NCBI RefSeq assembly: GCF_002099425.1
Contig: NW_018344273.1
Coordinates: forward strand, 775,001 to 839,000
DNA length: 64,000 bases
From: Phascolarctos cinereus
Taxonomy: Eukaryota; Chordata; Mammalia; Diprotodontia; Phascolarctidae
Direction: 5' to 3'
Below the pieces are notes generated by a model. That model was not told the origin of the DNA. It ran no database searches and was given only the letters and a program-made list of their open reading frames with translations. The translations under genes were made by a program, and so were the position numbers. This document shows, one piece after another, positions 45,726 through 57,479 of the stretch (position 1 is the stretch's first letter; each line of letters starts with the position of its first letter).

Positions 45726-46139
45726 TCTCTTCCCATTACCACCCCAAGTACCTCTATTCTTGGCGATTTGACTCCCATTTTACTGAGAAAATCTTTTTAC
45801 CACTAACCCTAAACATCCTCTCTTTCCTCCTAGATCAGAACTGTCCCTCTTAAAAAACAGTTAATCTCATCACTTATATCTTTGATCCTCTTCCAATTTC
45901 TCTTGCATCCACCGACACTGTCACATCAGTTATAGCACGCTATTTATGAAATTTTCAATTTCTCCTTCTCCAGTGGCTTTTTTTATATGCCTTTAAATAT
46001 ACAAAGATCTCCCTGTTGTGAGCATTTTTACTTGGTACTGTGGTTCCATAAAGCTACTGTCTTATTTTGCTCTTTCCTTTCACTCCCAAATTTCTCTAAG
46101 AAATGTAAAGTCATCGTTTTCATTTCCTTGACATTAATG

Positions 46140-46370
46140 AGGAGGCAGTGTTACCTCCTAGATAGAGTGTTAGCCTTCCAGGCAGGGAGATCTGGATTCA
46201 AATACCATTTTGTTTGATATTGGTTAATTCACTTAACAGCCCAGAACCTTGAATTCCTCCTATGCAAAATGGAACTGGTAATACGTATGGCACCTATCTT
46301 TCAAGGTTCTTTGTGAGATGGAAATGAGATAACAAAGGCATTACATAAACATCTGTTATTATTTTTAAAT
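46140..46370 (+). mobile_element. MIR-type SINE nested near L2
   Basis: 'ccaggcagggagatctggattcaaatacc' and 'ttctttgtgagatggaaatgag' follow MIR. Confidence 0.6.
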
Positions 46371-47724
46371 CCCTAGAGTCTATTTCTACTCTTTCATCCT
46401 ACTGAAAGTCATTAACCAATTCCTAATTATCATAATCCATTGCATCCATCTTAATTACTCTTGCTCTCTCTACAACATTTCTGCTCTTGATACCCCTGTC
46501 TTCTTAAAATTGTGTTTTTCCTTGGCTTCCTTGAAACTATATTGTCCTACTTCTGTTGCCATCCCTTTGACAACTTTTCAAATCCTTTCACTGTTTCTCC
46601 CCTTCTTTTCCATTCCTGAAATGAAATGTGGATAATTTCCCCCAGATCAGCTCTTAGTCCCTTTATTTTCTCACTCTACATTCACTTCCTGGGAGATTTC
46701 ATTCCCTCTAGACTTCAACTATCACCTCTGAAGACCTCCAAATCTATACCTTCATTCCTGATCTTCCTGAACTCCATTTGCACATCTTTAACCATCATCC
46801 CAGCCATTTGTTGTAGATTCTGGTCACTCATTTATCATAAACTCAATATATCTTAAAATGAACTTATCCTGCCTGCCTAAACTTGATTTCCATCCTGACT
46901 TCTTTCTTTTTGTAATATCTCATTTTTAATAACACCTCATTTTCTTAGTCATCTAGATTCCAAATCTTATATTTATTTTTTATTCCTCACTCTCCTTAAT
47001 TTTGAACTTCCCTAATTTTATTAAGGGCAGCACCATCCACTCACTCATCTGCTCTTAACATTTCATTCTCAACTCCTCCTTCTTCCTCACTCTCTATATC
47101 CAATCCCTTGCCAAGTCCAATCAGTTTTACCTTCATAACATCTTTGGTATCTACTACCTTCTTTACTCTGATACTGCCACATCTTTGGTGCAAGCTCTCA
47201 TCACCTCACATTGGAATTATTGCAATTAACCTTCAGTTGGGTCTCCCAGTCTCAAATCTCTCCCTAATATGGTCCATCCTTCACTCACTCATTGAACCAA
47301 ATTTCCTATGGAGAAGATTTTACCATGTTGCCCCCCTTTTGAATGAACTCCAGTGGCTTTCTATCTTCTCTAGGATCAAATATAAAATTCTGTGTTTGGC
47401 AATCAAAGCCTTTTACAATCTGGTCTCCTTCTATCTTTCCATTCTTCTTATACCTTACTCCAACCTAGTCTACTCCATGATGCAATAGCACTGGCCTCCT
47501 GGCTATTCCTTGAACCCAACACCTATCTCCCAGCTCCAGACATTTTCACTGGCTTAGCACCATCCTTGGATTTCTCTTCCTTCTTCTCACCACCTCCTGA
47601 CTTCCTTGACTTCCTTCAGGTTCCAGCTAAAATCTCGCCTTCTAAAAGAAGCCTTTCCTAAACCCCTTTAATGTTACTGTCTTTCCTCTATTAATCTCCA
47701 ATTTATCCTATAATTGCAGAGATA

Positions 47725-47975
47725 CCTAGATTGGATAGTGTTCTGGGACTGGAATCAGAAAGACCTGACTTCAAATACAGTGTTAGACACTTACTAATTG
47801 TGTGACTTTGGGGAAATTACTTAATTTCTGTTTGCCTCCACTTACTCGTGTATAAAATGGGGATAATAATATCTACCTCAAAGAATTGCTATCAGGATCA
47901 AATAAGATAATATTTATAAAGTACTTAGCACAGTTTCTGGTACATAGGAAGCATTTAATAAAAGTTGGTTCCCTT
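47725..47975 (+). mobile_element. MIR-type SINE nested in L2
   Basis: 'tgggactggaatcagaaagacctgacttcaaat' to 'ataaaatggggataataatatctacctc' and 'taataaaagttgg'. L2 3' UTR is continuous on both sides. Confidence 0.85.
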
Positions 47976-48394
47976 TCCCAGATGTCTTATTTTGTTTCAT
48001 CCTGCATTCCCATTAAATTGTGAATTCCTTGACAACAGAGATTGTCTTTTTTCTTCTTTATGTTAATATCTATTACTTAGCATATAGTAGGTGCCTAATA
48101 AATAATTATTGACTGATTGACTGACAATCAGGGACTAATTAATAATAATGTGATATGGTTGACTCTGGCCTTATTAACTGAGGGCTAGGCCCTTCATACT
48201 TTACTCTTCCCACAGGCTTCTCAGGTACCTTATAGGGAATGAATAGTCTCTCTTCTTTGTCACAGGCTTGAGCCCTCACCAGTCGTGTTCTTCCTATAAC
48301 TAGTATTCCAACTGATTTAAACACTTACCATTTGATTAGCTTTTCTTACGGGCTATTTATTTTAAAGACACAGCAACAACAAGCAAACAACCTT

Positions 48395-48555
48395 GTGAAG
48401 TTTATATAATCATTACTTCCATTTTACAGATGAGGAAACCTAGAGGTCTAGGAACTTGCCCCATGGTCACACAGCTAGTGGGTGTCTAAAATAAGACTTG
48501 AACTCAAGTCCTCCAAACTCCAAATTCATGAATCAATCCACAATCCATCTGCCTG
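48395..48555 (-). mobile_element. MIR-like SINE, antisense
   Basis: 'cttccattttacagatgaggaaac' and 'cttgccccatggtcacacagctag'. Confidence 0.7.
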
Positions 48556-48589
48556 ATTTTAAGGCTTCCTGCTTCTTTATTTACAATGT

Positions 48590-48870
48590 TTTGATGCCCT
48601 GTTTCTTTCTCTCTGTTTGAATTGCTATCATACTAATTCAGTCCCTTATCAACTTGCCTGTAGACTATTTCAATAGCCTCCAAACTGGTCTAATGATAGC
48701 TTCTCCTGCAGTCCATCCAGCACCTTGCCTTCAGGGCCACCTTCCTAAAACATTTTCAATATAGCACTCTTCTGCTTCCATCTCCTCTCCTATCCATACT
48801 CTAACCATTACCCTTCACAATGACTCAGTTCAAATTCTGCTTCCTCTAGGGAATGTTCCATGACCGCACT
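48590..48870 (+). mobile_element. L2-clade fragment, weak
   Basis: 'tagactatttcaatagcctccaaactgg' and 'gggccaccttcctaaaac' resemble L2-clade ORF2. Confidence 0.4.
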
Positions 48871-49326
48871 ATCAGAAAGTGATTTTTTCCCTGAGCTCAG
48901 TTTCTCTTTCTGCTTATCCACATCACTGTTTCTCTTTCTTAGTATCACAGCATGTCAGGTCTACAAAGAGACCTTACAGACCATGGCCCTGGTTCAGCTT
49001 CTAAAGAGTGGATCTGGTGATATTAGTATTGTGCTGACTGCTTCAAGATCTATAAAGCAAGCCACCAAGCTTGACATTGGATTTCAGGTTCTAAAAGTTT
49101 GAGCCAAGAAGCATGCAGGAAGGAATGCTTTTTTTTTAAACCAATGGCTCAAAGCGGCTCTTTCCAATTAGGCAAAGAACATACACACTCATGTATGTAT
49201 GTGTATATACATAAACATGCATGTATACATATATCCATATACATAAACCCCATATATTTTTTTCTATAATTAGAGACACTTTGAGCTATGAATAAAATAT
49301 ACACATACATGCACATACACAGATAT
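48871..49326. other. Unassigned DNA with ATAC/ATGT-rich patch
   Basis: A simple-sequence patch lies at 49185-49260. No gene recognised. Confidence 0.45.
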
Positions 49327-49377
49327 GGGTGTGTGTGTGTGTGTGTGAGTGTGTGTATGACAGAGAAAGAGAGAGAG

Positions 49378-49432
<55 letters not shown>
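49327..49432 (+). repeat. (GT)n then (GA)n microsatellite
   Basis: GT units at 49327-49355 and GA/GAAA units at 49363-49432. Open frames across it on both strands are low-complexity artefacts. Confidence 0.95.
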
Positions 49433-49849
49433 ATTTTCTTCTACCACATAATGGTCACCTAGAGTTCCCAGAACTATCACTTTCAAAGATAGGCAGTGAC
49501 ACAGCTCTCTCTGGAACAACTGCCAACAGTCCCAGCTGGGGAGATTCAGGTTGAGTGGGATATAAGTCTTTTAGACACCAAACAGGGGGACTAAGGAAAC
49601 ATAGTACTAAGGAAATGGCACCAGAGGAACTGAGTATCTCAGGGTGTGAGAATCTAACCTTAACAATTACACCTGTTTTGTGCAAGCCATCTATCTCGAG
49701 GATACTATAGCAGGGCAAGGGATACAATTGATACAGTCATTCAAAAGCCTTGAAACAACAGCAGGCTGACAGTTTGCATGGACTTTTAGGGTCTCTTTAC
49801 TAATAAGATCACCCTTCAGGGATAACCTAACTGTGCCAAAGAGGAAACT
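49433..49849. other. Unassigned DNA
   Basis: No gene or named repeat recognised. Confidence 0.4.
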
Positions 49850-50295
49850 GAACTCCTGAAAGGGCTTGCTTAGACTCACACAGCTGTAAACAGCAAAGTC
49901 TAGATTCAAAAACAAGTCATCTGATTCCAAGTCTAGTTTCTTTCTGCTATCTCTCTTAGTATTTCTTACCACCTGGTATTATTAATCTGTTGTAATGTTA
50001 TCTCACTAATCATATCAATTGAATTGGAAATTCCTTGAGAGTATGTAACTCATTGTCTAACATACTGATTTGATCTAAAATAAATATTTTTTACTATATG
50101 TCTTTATACTCATTCTTTTTAAGGCACATGTAAATGGAGTAACAAATTGCAGTAGATAATGAGCTGGACCTGGAGTCAGGAAGCTCCAGACTTGAGTCCT
50201 GCTGCCAACATATTCTGTGTGACTTGGGGTAAATTCCTTAACCTCTCAGTGCTCTAGACAAGTCACTATGATTATAGGTTACAAAGAAGGGGACA
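49850..50295. mobile_element. MIR antisense piece and a THER-like SINE
   Basis: 49850-49965 reads as a reversed CORE ('ttagactcacacagctg'). 50130-50295 reads in sense ('gagctggacctggagtcaggaagctcc', then 'ctctagacaagtcactatgattataggttac'). Confidence 0.55.
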
Positions 50296-50379
50296 TCCCA
50301 CAGTGGGAAAGAGATGAAATCCCAGGTCCAGGCCTTATCCCTATTCTGTTTGAGTTGCTTGGCAATCTGGCTCTGTGAG

Positions 50380-50775
50380 GTAAGTGCTATTATTCTATTT
50401 AAGGCACTCAGCAATCTTGCTCCAATTTGGAATCCTATATTTATTGATGCTTTTGGAGCTCAACATAGCATTTTTTTGCCTTCATATATTCAGGAAAACC
50501 ATCCCCCTGCCTCATGTCTGGAATTCATTGCCTCTTTCTTTCACCCTTTAAGGGTCCAAGGCTTAGTTCAGGGGCTAATTTCTCTTTGTAGTTGTCTCTC
50601 TTCTCAGGTACCTCAAGAGCACATTGAATGATCCCCTTTGACTTCCTCAATCTTTACCTTCACTTATATTAATCTGGATACAAGCTGTACTCTTTAAGTA
50701 GAGAACTATGTTATTTTTGTCTTCCTGCCTAAGAATCCCTTGCGCACAGTAGGAACTTAGTCATTGTTTGCTGAA
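50380..50775 (+). mobile_element. L2-clade 3' part, decayed
   Basis: 'ccctgcctcatgtctggaattcattgcc' and 'ttgcgcacagtaggaacttagtcattg' follow L2-like order loosely. Confidence 0.4.
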
Positions 50776-51002
50776 TTTAATGCTACACATGATAATAGTT
50801 AACAGTTACATAGCACTTTAAGGTTTGCAAGGAACTTTATACATATATTGTCTTATTATATCCTCAAAACAACCTTAAAGGTAGGTGCTAGTATTCCCAT
50901 TTTATAGATGAGAAAACTGACTCAGAGAAGTTGAGTGAGAGAATTCATCCCCAGGTCTCTTGACTTTATCTTGCACATTCTATCCACCACCTAGCTGGCC
51001 AC
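50776..51002 (-). mobile_element. MIR-type SINE, antisense
   Basis: 'gttacatagcactttaaggtttgcaagg' to 'ctatccaccacctagctgg' is a nearly full reversed MIR. Confidence 0.85.
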
Positions 51003-51194
51003 CAGAATTATCTTCCTCTAATATTTCCTTAATCTTGTTCTAACCTGCTCAGGAAGTGATGGTGGCCCCCTTTGGCTCATTGTATCAATTTCTAAGATCC
51101 TTATTTTGGTTTCCAAGACTGCTTCATTCCAAATTTTACCATGTTGATCTCCTATGATAACCGAGCATATATTGAACACTCCTGCCAGGCTGAC

Positions 51195-51600
51195 TTTTGT
51201 CTAGTCCCCTAGTTAGCAGAGACATGCTTCAGATGTCATGTAATCCAACCCCTACATGAAGCTTGAATCCTCTGTACTGTATTCCTTATATCAAGCTTCT
51301 TCTGAACATTTCCAGATATGAAGAATTACTTATAAGTCAGCTTTGTTTCATTTCTGGGTGGTTCTAGGAAGTTCTTTCTATGTGAAGTCTTGAGTTCAAA
51401 GCCTGGATCTACCATTTACTATTCTATGCTCTTGAGCATTAAACTTCCTAAGCCTCAATGTCCTTGTGTTTAAAATGAAAGTTTGGGACTAAATGTTCTA
51501 AATGATCCTTGCAGCTCTAATTGAGGCTCAAATGAAATACTTTTCAAATTTTAACTATGCAAGTGCCAATACCAATTATGATGGTTCTCATATGGATCAA
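51195..51600. mobile_element. CR1-like antisense piece followed by a MIR-like SINE
   Basis: 51195-51375 ('catgtaatccaacccctacatgaagcttgaatcc', 'gttctaggaagttctttctatg') resembles the CR1-like element at 17105. 51385-51600 is a MIR variant in sense ('gcattaaacttcctaagcctcaatg'). Confidence 0.5.
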
Positions 51601-51939
51601 TATTTCTAGCTTAATGAACCTGTTATCCCAAAATTTCCTTCTTCATACTTGTTATTGAACCCCATCCCTTCCTTCCTAACCATGCTCAATATTCACCTTT
51701 TCTATGGTTAATACCACCTGATCTTAGTAAACATCTTTCTAAGTAGCCCACACATAGATGTACAATTTATTAAACTATAATCATCTTTCTTTAAGTTTTT
51801 ACATAATTCTTTTCCTTTTGTGCATTTTTTACTTCCTGTTGGATGAAGATCTTCCTACATACAATTTTCTCCCTCTTTAGTACTTCCCTACCATTCCCAA
51901 TACAGGACTCAGAATATGGCAAACTCAGTCCAAAGTCAT
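51601..51939. other. Unassigned DNA
   Basis: No gene or named repeat recognised. Confidence 0.4.
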
Positions 51940-52155
51940 AGAATTATAAAATTATAGACCTAGAGCTTGAGGGCATAGTAGAGATCTTCTAAGCTCAACC
52001 ATTTCATTGCATAGATAAGAAAACTGAGGCCCAGGGAGTTTGTGACTTGCCACCCTCCCACCTCCCCCACCCCCACACACATAGTAAGTATCAGAGACAG
52101 GATTTAAATCCAGGACCTCTAACTCCAGAAAGTGCTTGTTTCTACTATATTGACT
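51940..52155 (-). mobile_element. MIR-like SINE, antisense
   Basis: 'aattatagacctagagcttgagggcatagtagagatc', 'agaaaactgaggcccagggag' and 'aggatttaaatccaggacctctaactcc'. Confidence 0.75.
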
Positions 52156-52377
52156 GAATAAATGATCAGTCTGGCACCTTGGTCCCTTGAAGAGCTGTCT
52201 AAATGAAAGAGTGCCCTAGTAGGCCAAGTGGCCTTTCAACAACCAACATTCATTCATTCAGGTCTGCTTCCCAGTCCCTAATTTAGTCTTTAAGTGTTCC
52301 CTAGCTTAAGACAGTACATTGTGCATAGGAGCTGCTTAATAATTGTTTACTGGTCTGAATTTCTGATCTCATCTCTG

Positions 52378-53020
52378 ACTCTTAGAAAAAATAAAGTTCC
52401 TCAGATCTGAACCCAGAAGAATGACCCATATGTCCTTGGTTTACCTCAGGAACTAAAGCTGTTCTCCCAGTCAACATTTCTCACACTGGTTCCTCTGTCC
52501 AGGCTTATTTGCCCAGTACTTACCTAGAAGCCACTCTCACCTCTATCCACTCACTGAACCCAAATTCTGTGCAAAGTCTCTACAGCTGCCTTCCCCCAAG
52601 TGAAGCAATCATCCTCACCAAGACCCATTGACCTTGGTTCAGGAGTTGGAGAGGACCTGGAAGAAGAGATTTCCCTTGTTCCCACCCTTCAGTGTCCCCT
52701 CTTTATCTTTAAACACACTTAGACATTAGGGTGCCTCACCTTCCCACTTCCTCTGCAGTGGTTAGACTTTGTCCTTCCATCCAAATTATCTCTTTTCTCC
52801 ACCAGTCAGGAAAACGTAGATATGATTGCTATTCCTGTTGGGACATGAGGAAGAGGTTTGGGAAGGGAAAAGCTGTCTTTCCTATGGGATCTTCTCAGGT
52901 GAAAAGATCAAAGAAAAACAATCCCTCCCATGAGGATACTAATTGGGGAAAAAAGTGTTCTACCTTGTAATTAGAAGCTTCCCAACTTCAGTTCCCTGTT
53001 TCTATCTTCTCAGACTCTCA
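52378..53020 (-). promoter_or_regulatory. Candidate upstream block of receptor B (paralogous to 28735-29400)
   Basis: This is the second copy of the block described at 28735-29400, lying about 8.5 kb upstream of the pseudogene at 43236-44348. It carries TAATTA at 52968-52973 and an EBF-like TTCCTATGGGA at 52879-52889, each at the position aligned with the sites in the other block. The pairing of block and receptor in the same order and orientation suggests a segmental duplication. Promoter function is inferred, not seen. Confidence 0.38.
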
Positions 53021-53599
53021 GACCTTTTAAGTCAACCCCAGATCTTTGGAAAGGAAGCATAGTGTCCTTATTCTGACCGGATAAGAGACACTGTTGGAAT
53101 AAATTTGGTGGGCAAACTAGGCTTGAAGACTGACCAAAAAATAAGTTTTCTAATTCACAAACAGGTTTAGTATCTAGTAGGTAAGACGCATGATGAAGGA
53201 TCTGAGTGACTCAGAAGTTGCCCCAGTCTTAAAGTTGGATAACACAACTGCATCTCCTCCCCAACCTCAAGCAACTGTGCCTGGAGGTCTCTTCTCCCTC
53301 TTTGCCTATTAGAGGTCTACTCATCCTTTAAGGCTCAACTCAAATGTTAGCTGCTCCATGAAACTTTGTAGAGTAACCTAGGAAAAAAGAACTCTGACTG
53401 AGGGTGGATTAGCAAGCAGGGTAACCCCACTGACTGGGGCTTAGAAAAGGTAGGAACCTGAATATTAGATGGGGTAGTGACATTCTTTTCTTTGCTCCAT
53501 ACCTCTTTATGGTAGTGATCATTTATCAATAAGAACTATGGTTATAGAGGTTTATGTCTCATTCTCTTCTAGACTACATGAAGGATGATATTATGTATT
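53021..53599. other. Unassigned DNA
   Basis: No gene or named repeat recognised. Confidence 0.4.
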
Positions 53600-53788
53600 A
53601 CCTAACATCATACCTTAGGCAAGTCACTTAACCCTGTTTGCCTCAGTTTCCTCATCTGTAAAATAAGCTGGAGAAGGAAATGGAAAATATTCCAGTATCA
53701 TTGCCAAGAAAACCCCAAATGGGGTCATGGAGAGTCAGATACAACCGAAATGACTCAATAACAACAACAACGACAACAACAACAACAT
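53600..53788 (+). mobile_element. MAR1-type SINE with (CAA)n tail
   Basis: 'cttaggcaagtcacttaaccctgtttgcctcag', 'aagctggagaaggaaatgg', 'gccaagaaaaccccaaatggggtcatgg', then CAA repeats. Confidence 0.85.
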
Positions 53789-54479
53789 TGTATCTTTCCC
53801 AATACTAAGAAAAATGTTGTATAATCAGTTGATGCTTCATAAACGTTAGTTGAATGATAGAATAAAGGAATTGACTACGAAAACACCAATAAGGCTAGAA
53901 AGCAATATAGGCAAAGTGCCAAATGAATCATAAAGAGGATAACTACTACAAATAGATGAGAAAAACTTTGGAAGAATAAGTGAGGTGGGGAATGAATTAA
54001 AGTGAAGCAGGTGTTGGAAAGGGAGGCCAAAGAGGTTGTGTCATCAGGAAAGAAGCAGGTCTTGGTGAATGCCAGAAGATGGAGGCAGTTGGAAAGGAAA
54101 AGAATGAAGATAAAGGCAAATTTGTTGTCTGTCTGGAAAGCTTTCTAGAAAGCACAGTGGAAAGGGTGGGTAGCTTTAGAGTGGCACATTGGGGTGATTG
54201 AGTTGAAAGAAATAGAAATAAGAGGTCAGGCAGAGAGGACTGGAGAACCTTGTTTGAATGATAATGGCTTGGAGTTCAGAATCCCCGGGTTGGGGAGATT
54301 ATGCCTGGGGAATTTGTTTATCATGGAGGAATGAGATTAGATAGGTTTTCACTTTCCTTAGAGGTTTGTCCTCAGGGTGTAGCTCTGGGAGGGGTGCTTA
54401 GGGAGTTCTGGAGGTGAGAAGTGCTGGAAGCTAAAAGAATCGGGTTTCTTCCCTTCCCCCAAGGCAGGAATTTAGCAGC
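53789..54479. other. Unassigned DNA
   Basis: A purine-rich stretch with no recognisable gene or repeat. Confidence 0.4.
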
Positions 54480-54830
54480 TTTCAGGCAGAGTTCAAATTG
54501 CTTTGGAGATTGGCTAGACCAATTCACAGCTCCACCAACAATGCATTCATGTGATTGTTTTCCCACAGTACTTCCAAATTTCTCATTTCCCCTTTGTCTG
54601 CTTTGACAATTTGATGAGTGTGAAGTGGAACTTCAGAGTCAAGTCACACTAATTTGCTTTTCTCTATTGGTGATTTGGAGCATTTTTCATATGAATATAG
54701 ACAGCTTTATTTCTTCCCTTGAGAACCATCTGTTCGTAGTCTTCAACCATTTATCAATTGAGAAATAAGCCCAGTTCATTTTTCATAGTTAGTGTCTATA
54801 TAAGCTATTTTTAACTGATGTAGCAGTTCT
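54480..54830 (-). mobile_element. Old L1 ORF2 fragment, antisense
   Basis: 'ggctagaccaattcacagctccaccaacaatgcatt', 'tttgatgagtgtgaagtggaacttcagag' and 'ggtgatttggagcatttttcat' follow reversed L1 ORF2. Confidence 0.75.
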
Positions 54831-55366
54831 TAAGTCTGTGTAATTGTATCATATTTTGGTCAGCAGTTATTCTTCATCCATTTGGTTTTACTTGTGTGGG
54901 TAGTTAGATCAAACTATTTTGTGTGACTGTGGGTCCCATTTAAGAATTTACGGGGCTTATTATATGAAACATTATTAATATATGAAATCTATTCCATTTA
55001 GATATTACAATAGTTATCTTTTGTGTCTATGAAAACATCTTTAGCAAGGACATAGCTCTGTATTTTGTATCTTGCTCAGTATTAATAATCAGGAAACCAT
55101 TGAACAAAGTTATCTCAGTTGTTACATCTTTCAAAAATCTGATACGCTTTTTACATATGTGTGAAAGATACATTGCTGGAGAAAAGCCTTCAAAGTAGTA
55201 CCTTGCTCTATCATTAAGCACATTGGGATTTTATATTCTCTACATCCTTCATTCAGTTGTGTGACTATAAGATATGGTTGGTAGTAGAACCATTTGTAAA
55301 AATGAAAACAAAACAAAAACTATAACAAGAAGTTTGATGAATAAAGATATCTGTTGTTATTTCTTT
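54831..55366. other. Unassigned AT-rich DNA
   Basis: No gene or named repeat recognised. Confidence 0.4.
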
Positions 55367-56060
55367 TGTGGGAATTGAGTGAATCCCACTGACTCCATCT
55401 TTTGGCTCAATGTGGATTTAGCTCAGTTCCCTTTTTTTTCCAATTATGGGTCTTGTCCCATTTCTGTCTGGTGAGAAAATTTTATTCAGTTATGGGAATT
55501 ACAAGAAAACTTTATTGCAGTGTTTGAACTTAGCCCTGCTTGGCTGGGAAGCTGGACCACCTCCATCAGCTGCTTAGAGACCCTTAACTGAGGACTTAGG
55601 GGTTATGCTAATCAGAAAACCAGTCAGATCTGAAGATTGAGGCAAGGAGTTTTCTCACAATTATGCATCTCAATCAACCAATATGCCGTATCTGAAAACT
55701 GGCTCTGTACTGGCCAATTAATTATTGTTTCTGTGTTCCTTTGACTGAATATAGACACGTGAGGGGAATTTCAGGTAAATGACCCTGTTCACTCTCCCTC
55801 TCCCAACTTGGAAAGTACCTAATCTTTTCTCCAGTTAGAAATCAGATTACCTAATTTTGTATCCTGGTTTATTGTTTTATTTAAATTAATTAGTCTTATT
55901 GGATTTTTTTTAAATACACAAAAGCTGTCTCTGTATTCAGTCATGGTCTCTGGACTGACTAGGAAGTCTATTGACCCATTTATTATGCTTGTTTTACTAA
56001 TAAATTGTATAGCTCAGACTGATGCCTCCATTATTATTATTATATATCCACCACATTTAC
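55367..56060 (+). mobile_element. Possible solo LTR of an endogenous retrovirus
   Basis: The ~690-bp stretch opens TGTGGG and has an arrangement typical of a U3-R-U5: a CCAAT-like box, an AATAAA-type signal near 56000 and 'agctcagactgatgcctcc' close to the end. It looks like a marsupial ERV1-like LTR, but no family name, internal region or target duplication is seen. It is an old fossil. Confidence 0.35.
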
Positions 56061-56099
56061 AAGGAGTCATATAACTTTGACATATGTATGCAAGACAGG

Positions 56100-56350
56100 G
56101 CAGTTAATTGACACAGTGGATAAAGCACCGGGCTTGGGGAATCAGGAAGACTCATCTTTATGTGTTCAAATCTGGTTTCAGATACTTTCTAGCTATGTGA
56201 CCCTGGGCAAGTTACTTAACCCTGATTGCCTTAGTTACTCATATGTAAAATGAACTGGAGAAGGAAATTACAAACCACTCTACTATCTTTGCCAAGAAAA
56301 CCCCAAATAGGATCGCAAAAAATTGGGTAGGACTGAGAAACTATTGAAGA
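56100..56350 (+). mobile_element. MAR1-type SINE
   Basis: 'cacagtggataaagcaccgggcttgg', 'gaccctgggcaagttacttaaccctg', 'tgaactggagaaggaaattacaaaccactc' and 'gccaagaaaaccccaaatagg'. Confidence 0.85.
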
Positions 56351-57479
56351 AGGCAAGGAGATGGAAGACACACTATTGAAGAAAAGTCTTAAATGGCCCA
56401 TTATGCTTAGCCAAATCATTTTTCCCCCTTCCAGAAACAACAACAAAACCAAAGCATGATCTTGTATTATCTATACCTATCACTCAACTGAGAGATCGCA
56501 AAACTGTTGTTTAATGTGCAATCTTACTAGTAGTAGCCTGCCTGCTCTCCCCCCTCCCCCCACCCCCCACACATACTTTTTTTTGCTTTGAAATATATTA
56601 TATTATTCCTTTTCACAGAATATTTACCTTTTTAATCACATTTTTCCATGCAAAAATCTTTATGAAATAATGGCTCAAATTTTTAAAATCATAATATCCA
56701 TATGAAATGATGAATTAAACACCCATCACACTATAGTTATTGTTCCAACACCACTTCTATACAATATTTTCTGAATTCACAATTCCAGAAGCAATAAACA
56801 TTACACTAACATAAAACAATATCACAGGCTCAAAATGTGAAATATGAAAACAAAATTTATCACCAGTCAAATAACATTAATCCAGTTAAATACATCTACA
56901 AATCAACCATTCTGTTTATTCACCAATTTTGGTATCTATATAGTTGAACTCAGAAACTGGTAGATCAGTTATCTCTTACAGCTATAAAGATGTAGCATCA
57001 GCAGTTACATACAGAGCACAGATCAACACTAACTGAATAATGCTTTCCTCCAACTAATTTATCAAACTCAATACAAACCTAAATTGTAAATTGCTTAATT
57101 TTAAAACTTTCTATAGAACACCAGCTACTTTTCCACATCTACAACAATATCAAAAACCTGTGAAATTAAGCTTGGAAATCATGAGAAATCTCAAAACTAA
57201 ACTTAAGTTCTTGAGGGGGAAATAAACATTATTCTGAATGGTATACACAGCTCTTTAGCCATGGTAATCTTGCTATTCTCCTCTTACCTCAAGGAGGTCT
57301 AAAACTCATTTAAAATTTCTACAATATTTTCCAAAATCCTGGGTTTCACTTTGGGATAATATTGGAGATTCTGATTATGGGTGAAGATGAGGACTTTGCA
57401 TGGTTACATTTAAATAAAAAATCATTAGTTTTATTTTCTTGCTGTTGGGCAATTAAAAGTTGGTTACATTTTTTAAAAG
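56351..57479. other. Unassigned AT-rich DNA
   Basis: No gene or repeat recognised. A short poly-C-rich patch lies at 56545-56570. Confidence 0.4.

Larger units (their letters stand above)
45770..48118 (+). mobile_element. Long decayed L2-clade LINE with nested MIRs
   Basis: L2 words in order include 'ctttattttctcactctacattcac', 'ctatatccaatcccttgccaag', 'gatactgccacatctttggtgcaagctctcatcacctcac', 'ctccagtggctttctatcttctc' and 'attaaattgtgaattccttgacaac'. The end near 48118 carries a TTGACTGA tail. MIRs interrupt it at 46140-46370 and 47725-47975. The part before about 46385 is less certain. Confidence 0.7.

Noticed and set aside
49286-49554. Frames on both strands rich in Ser/Leu or Glu/Arg
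   Set aside because: Translation of the GT/GA microsatellite.
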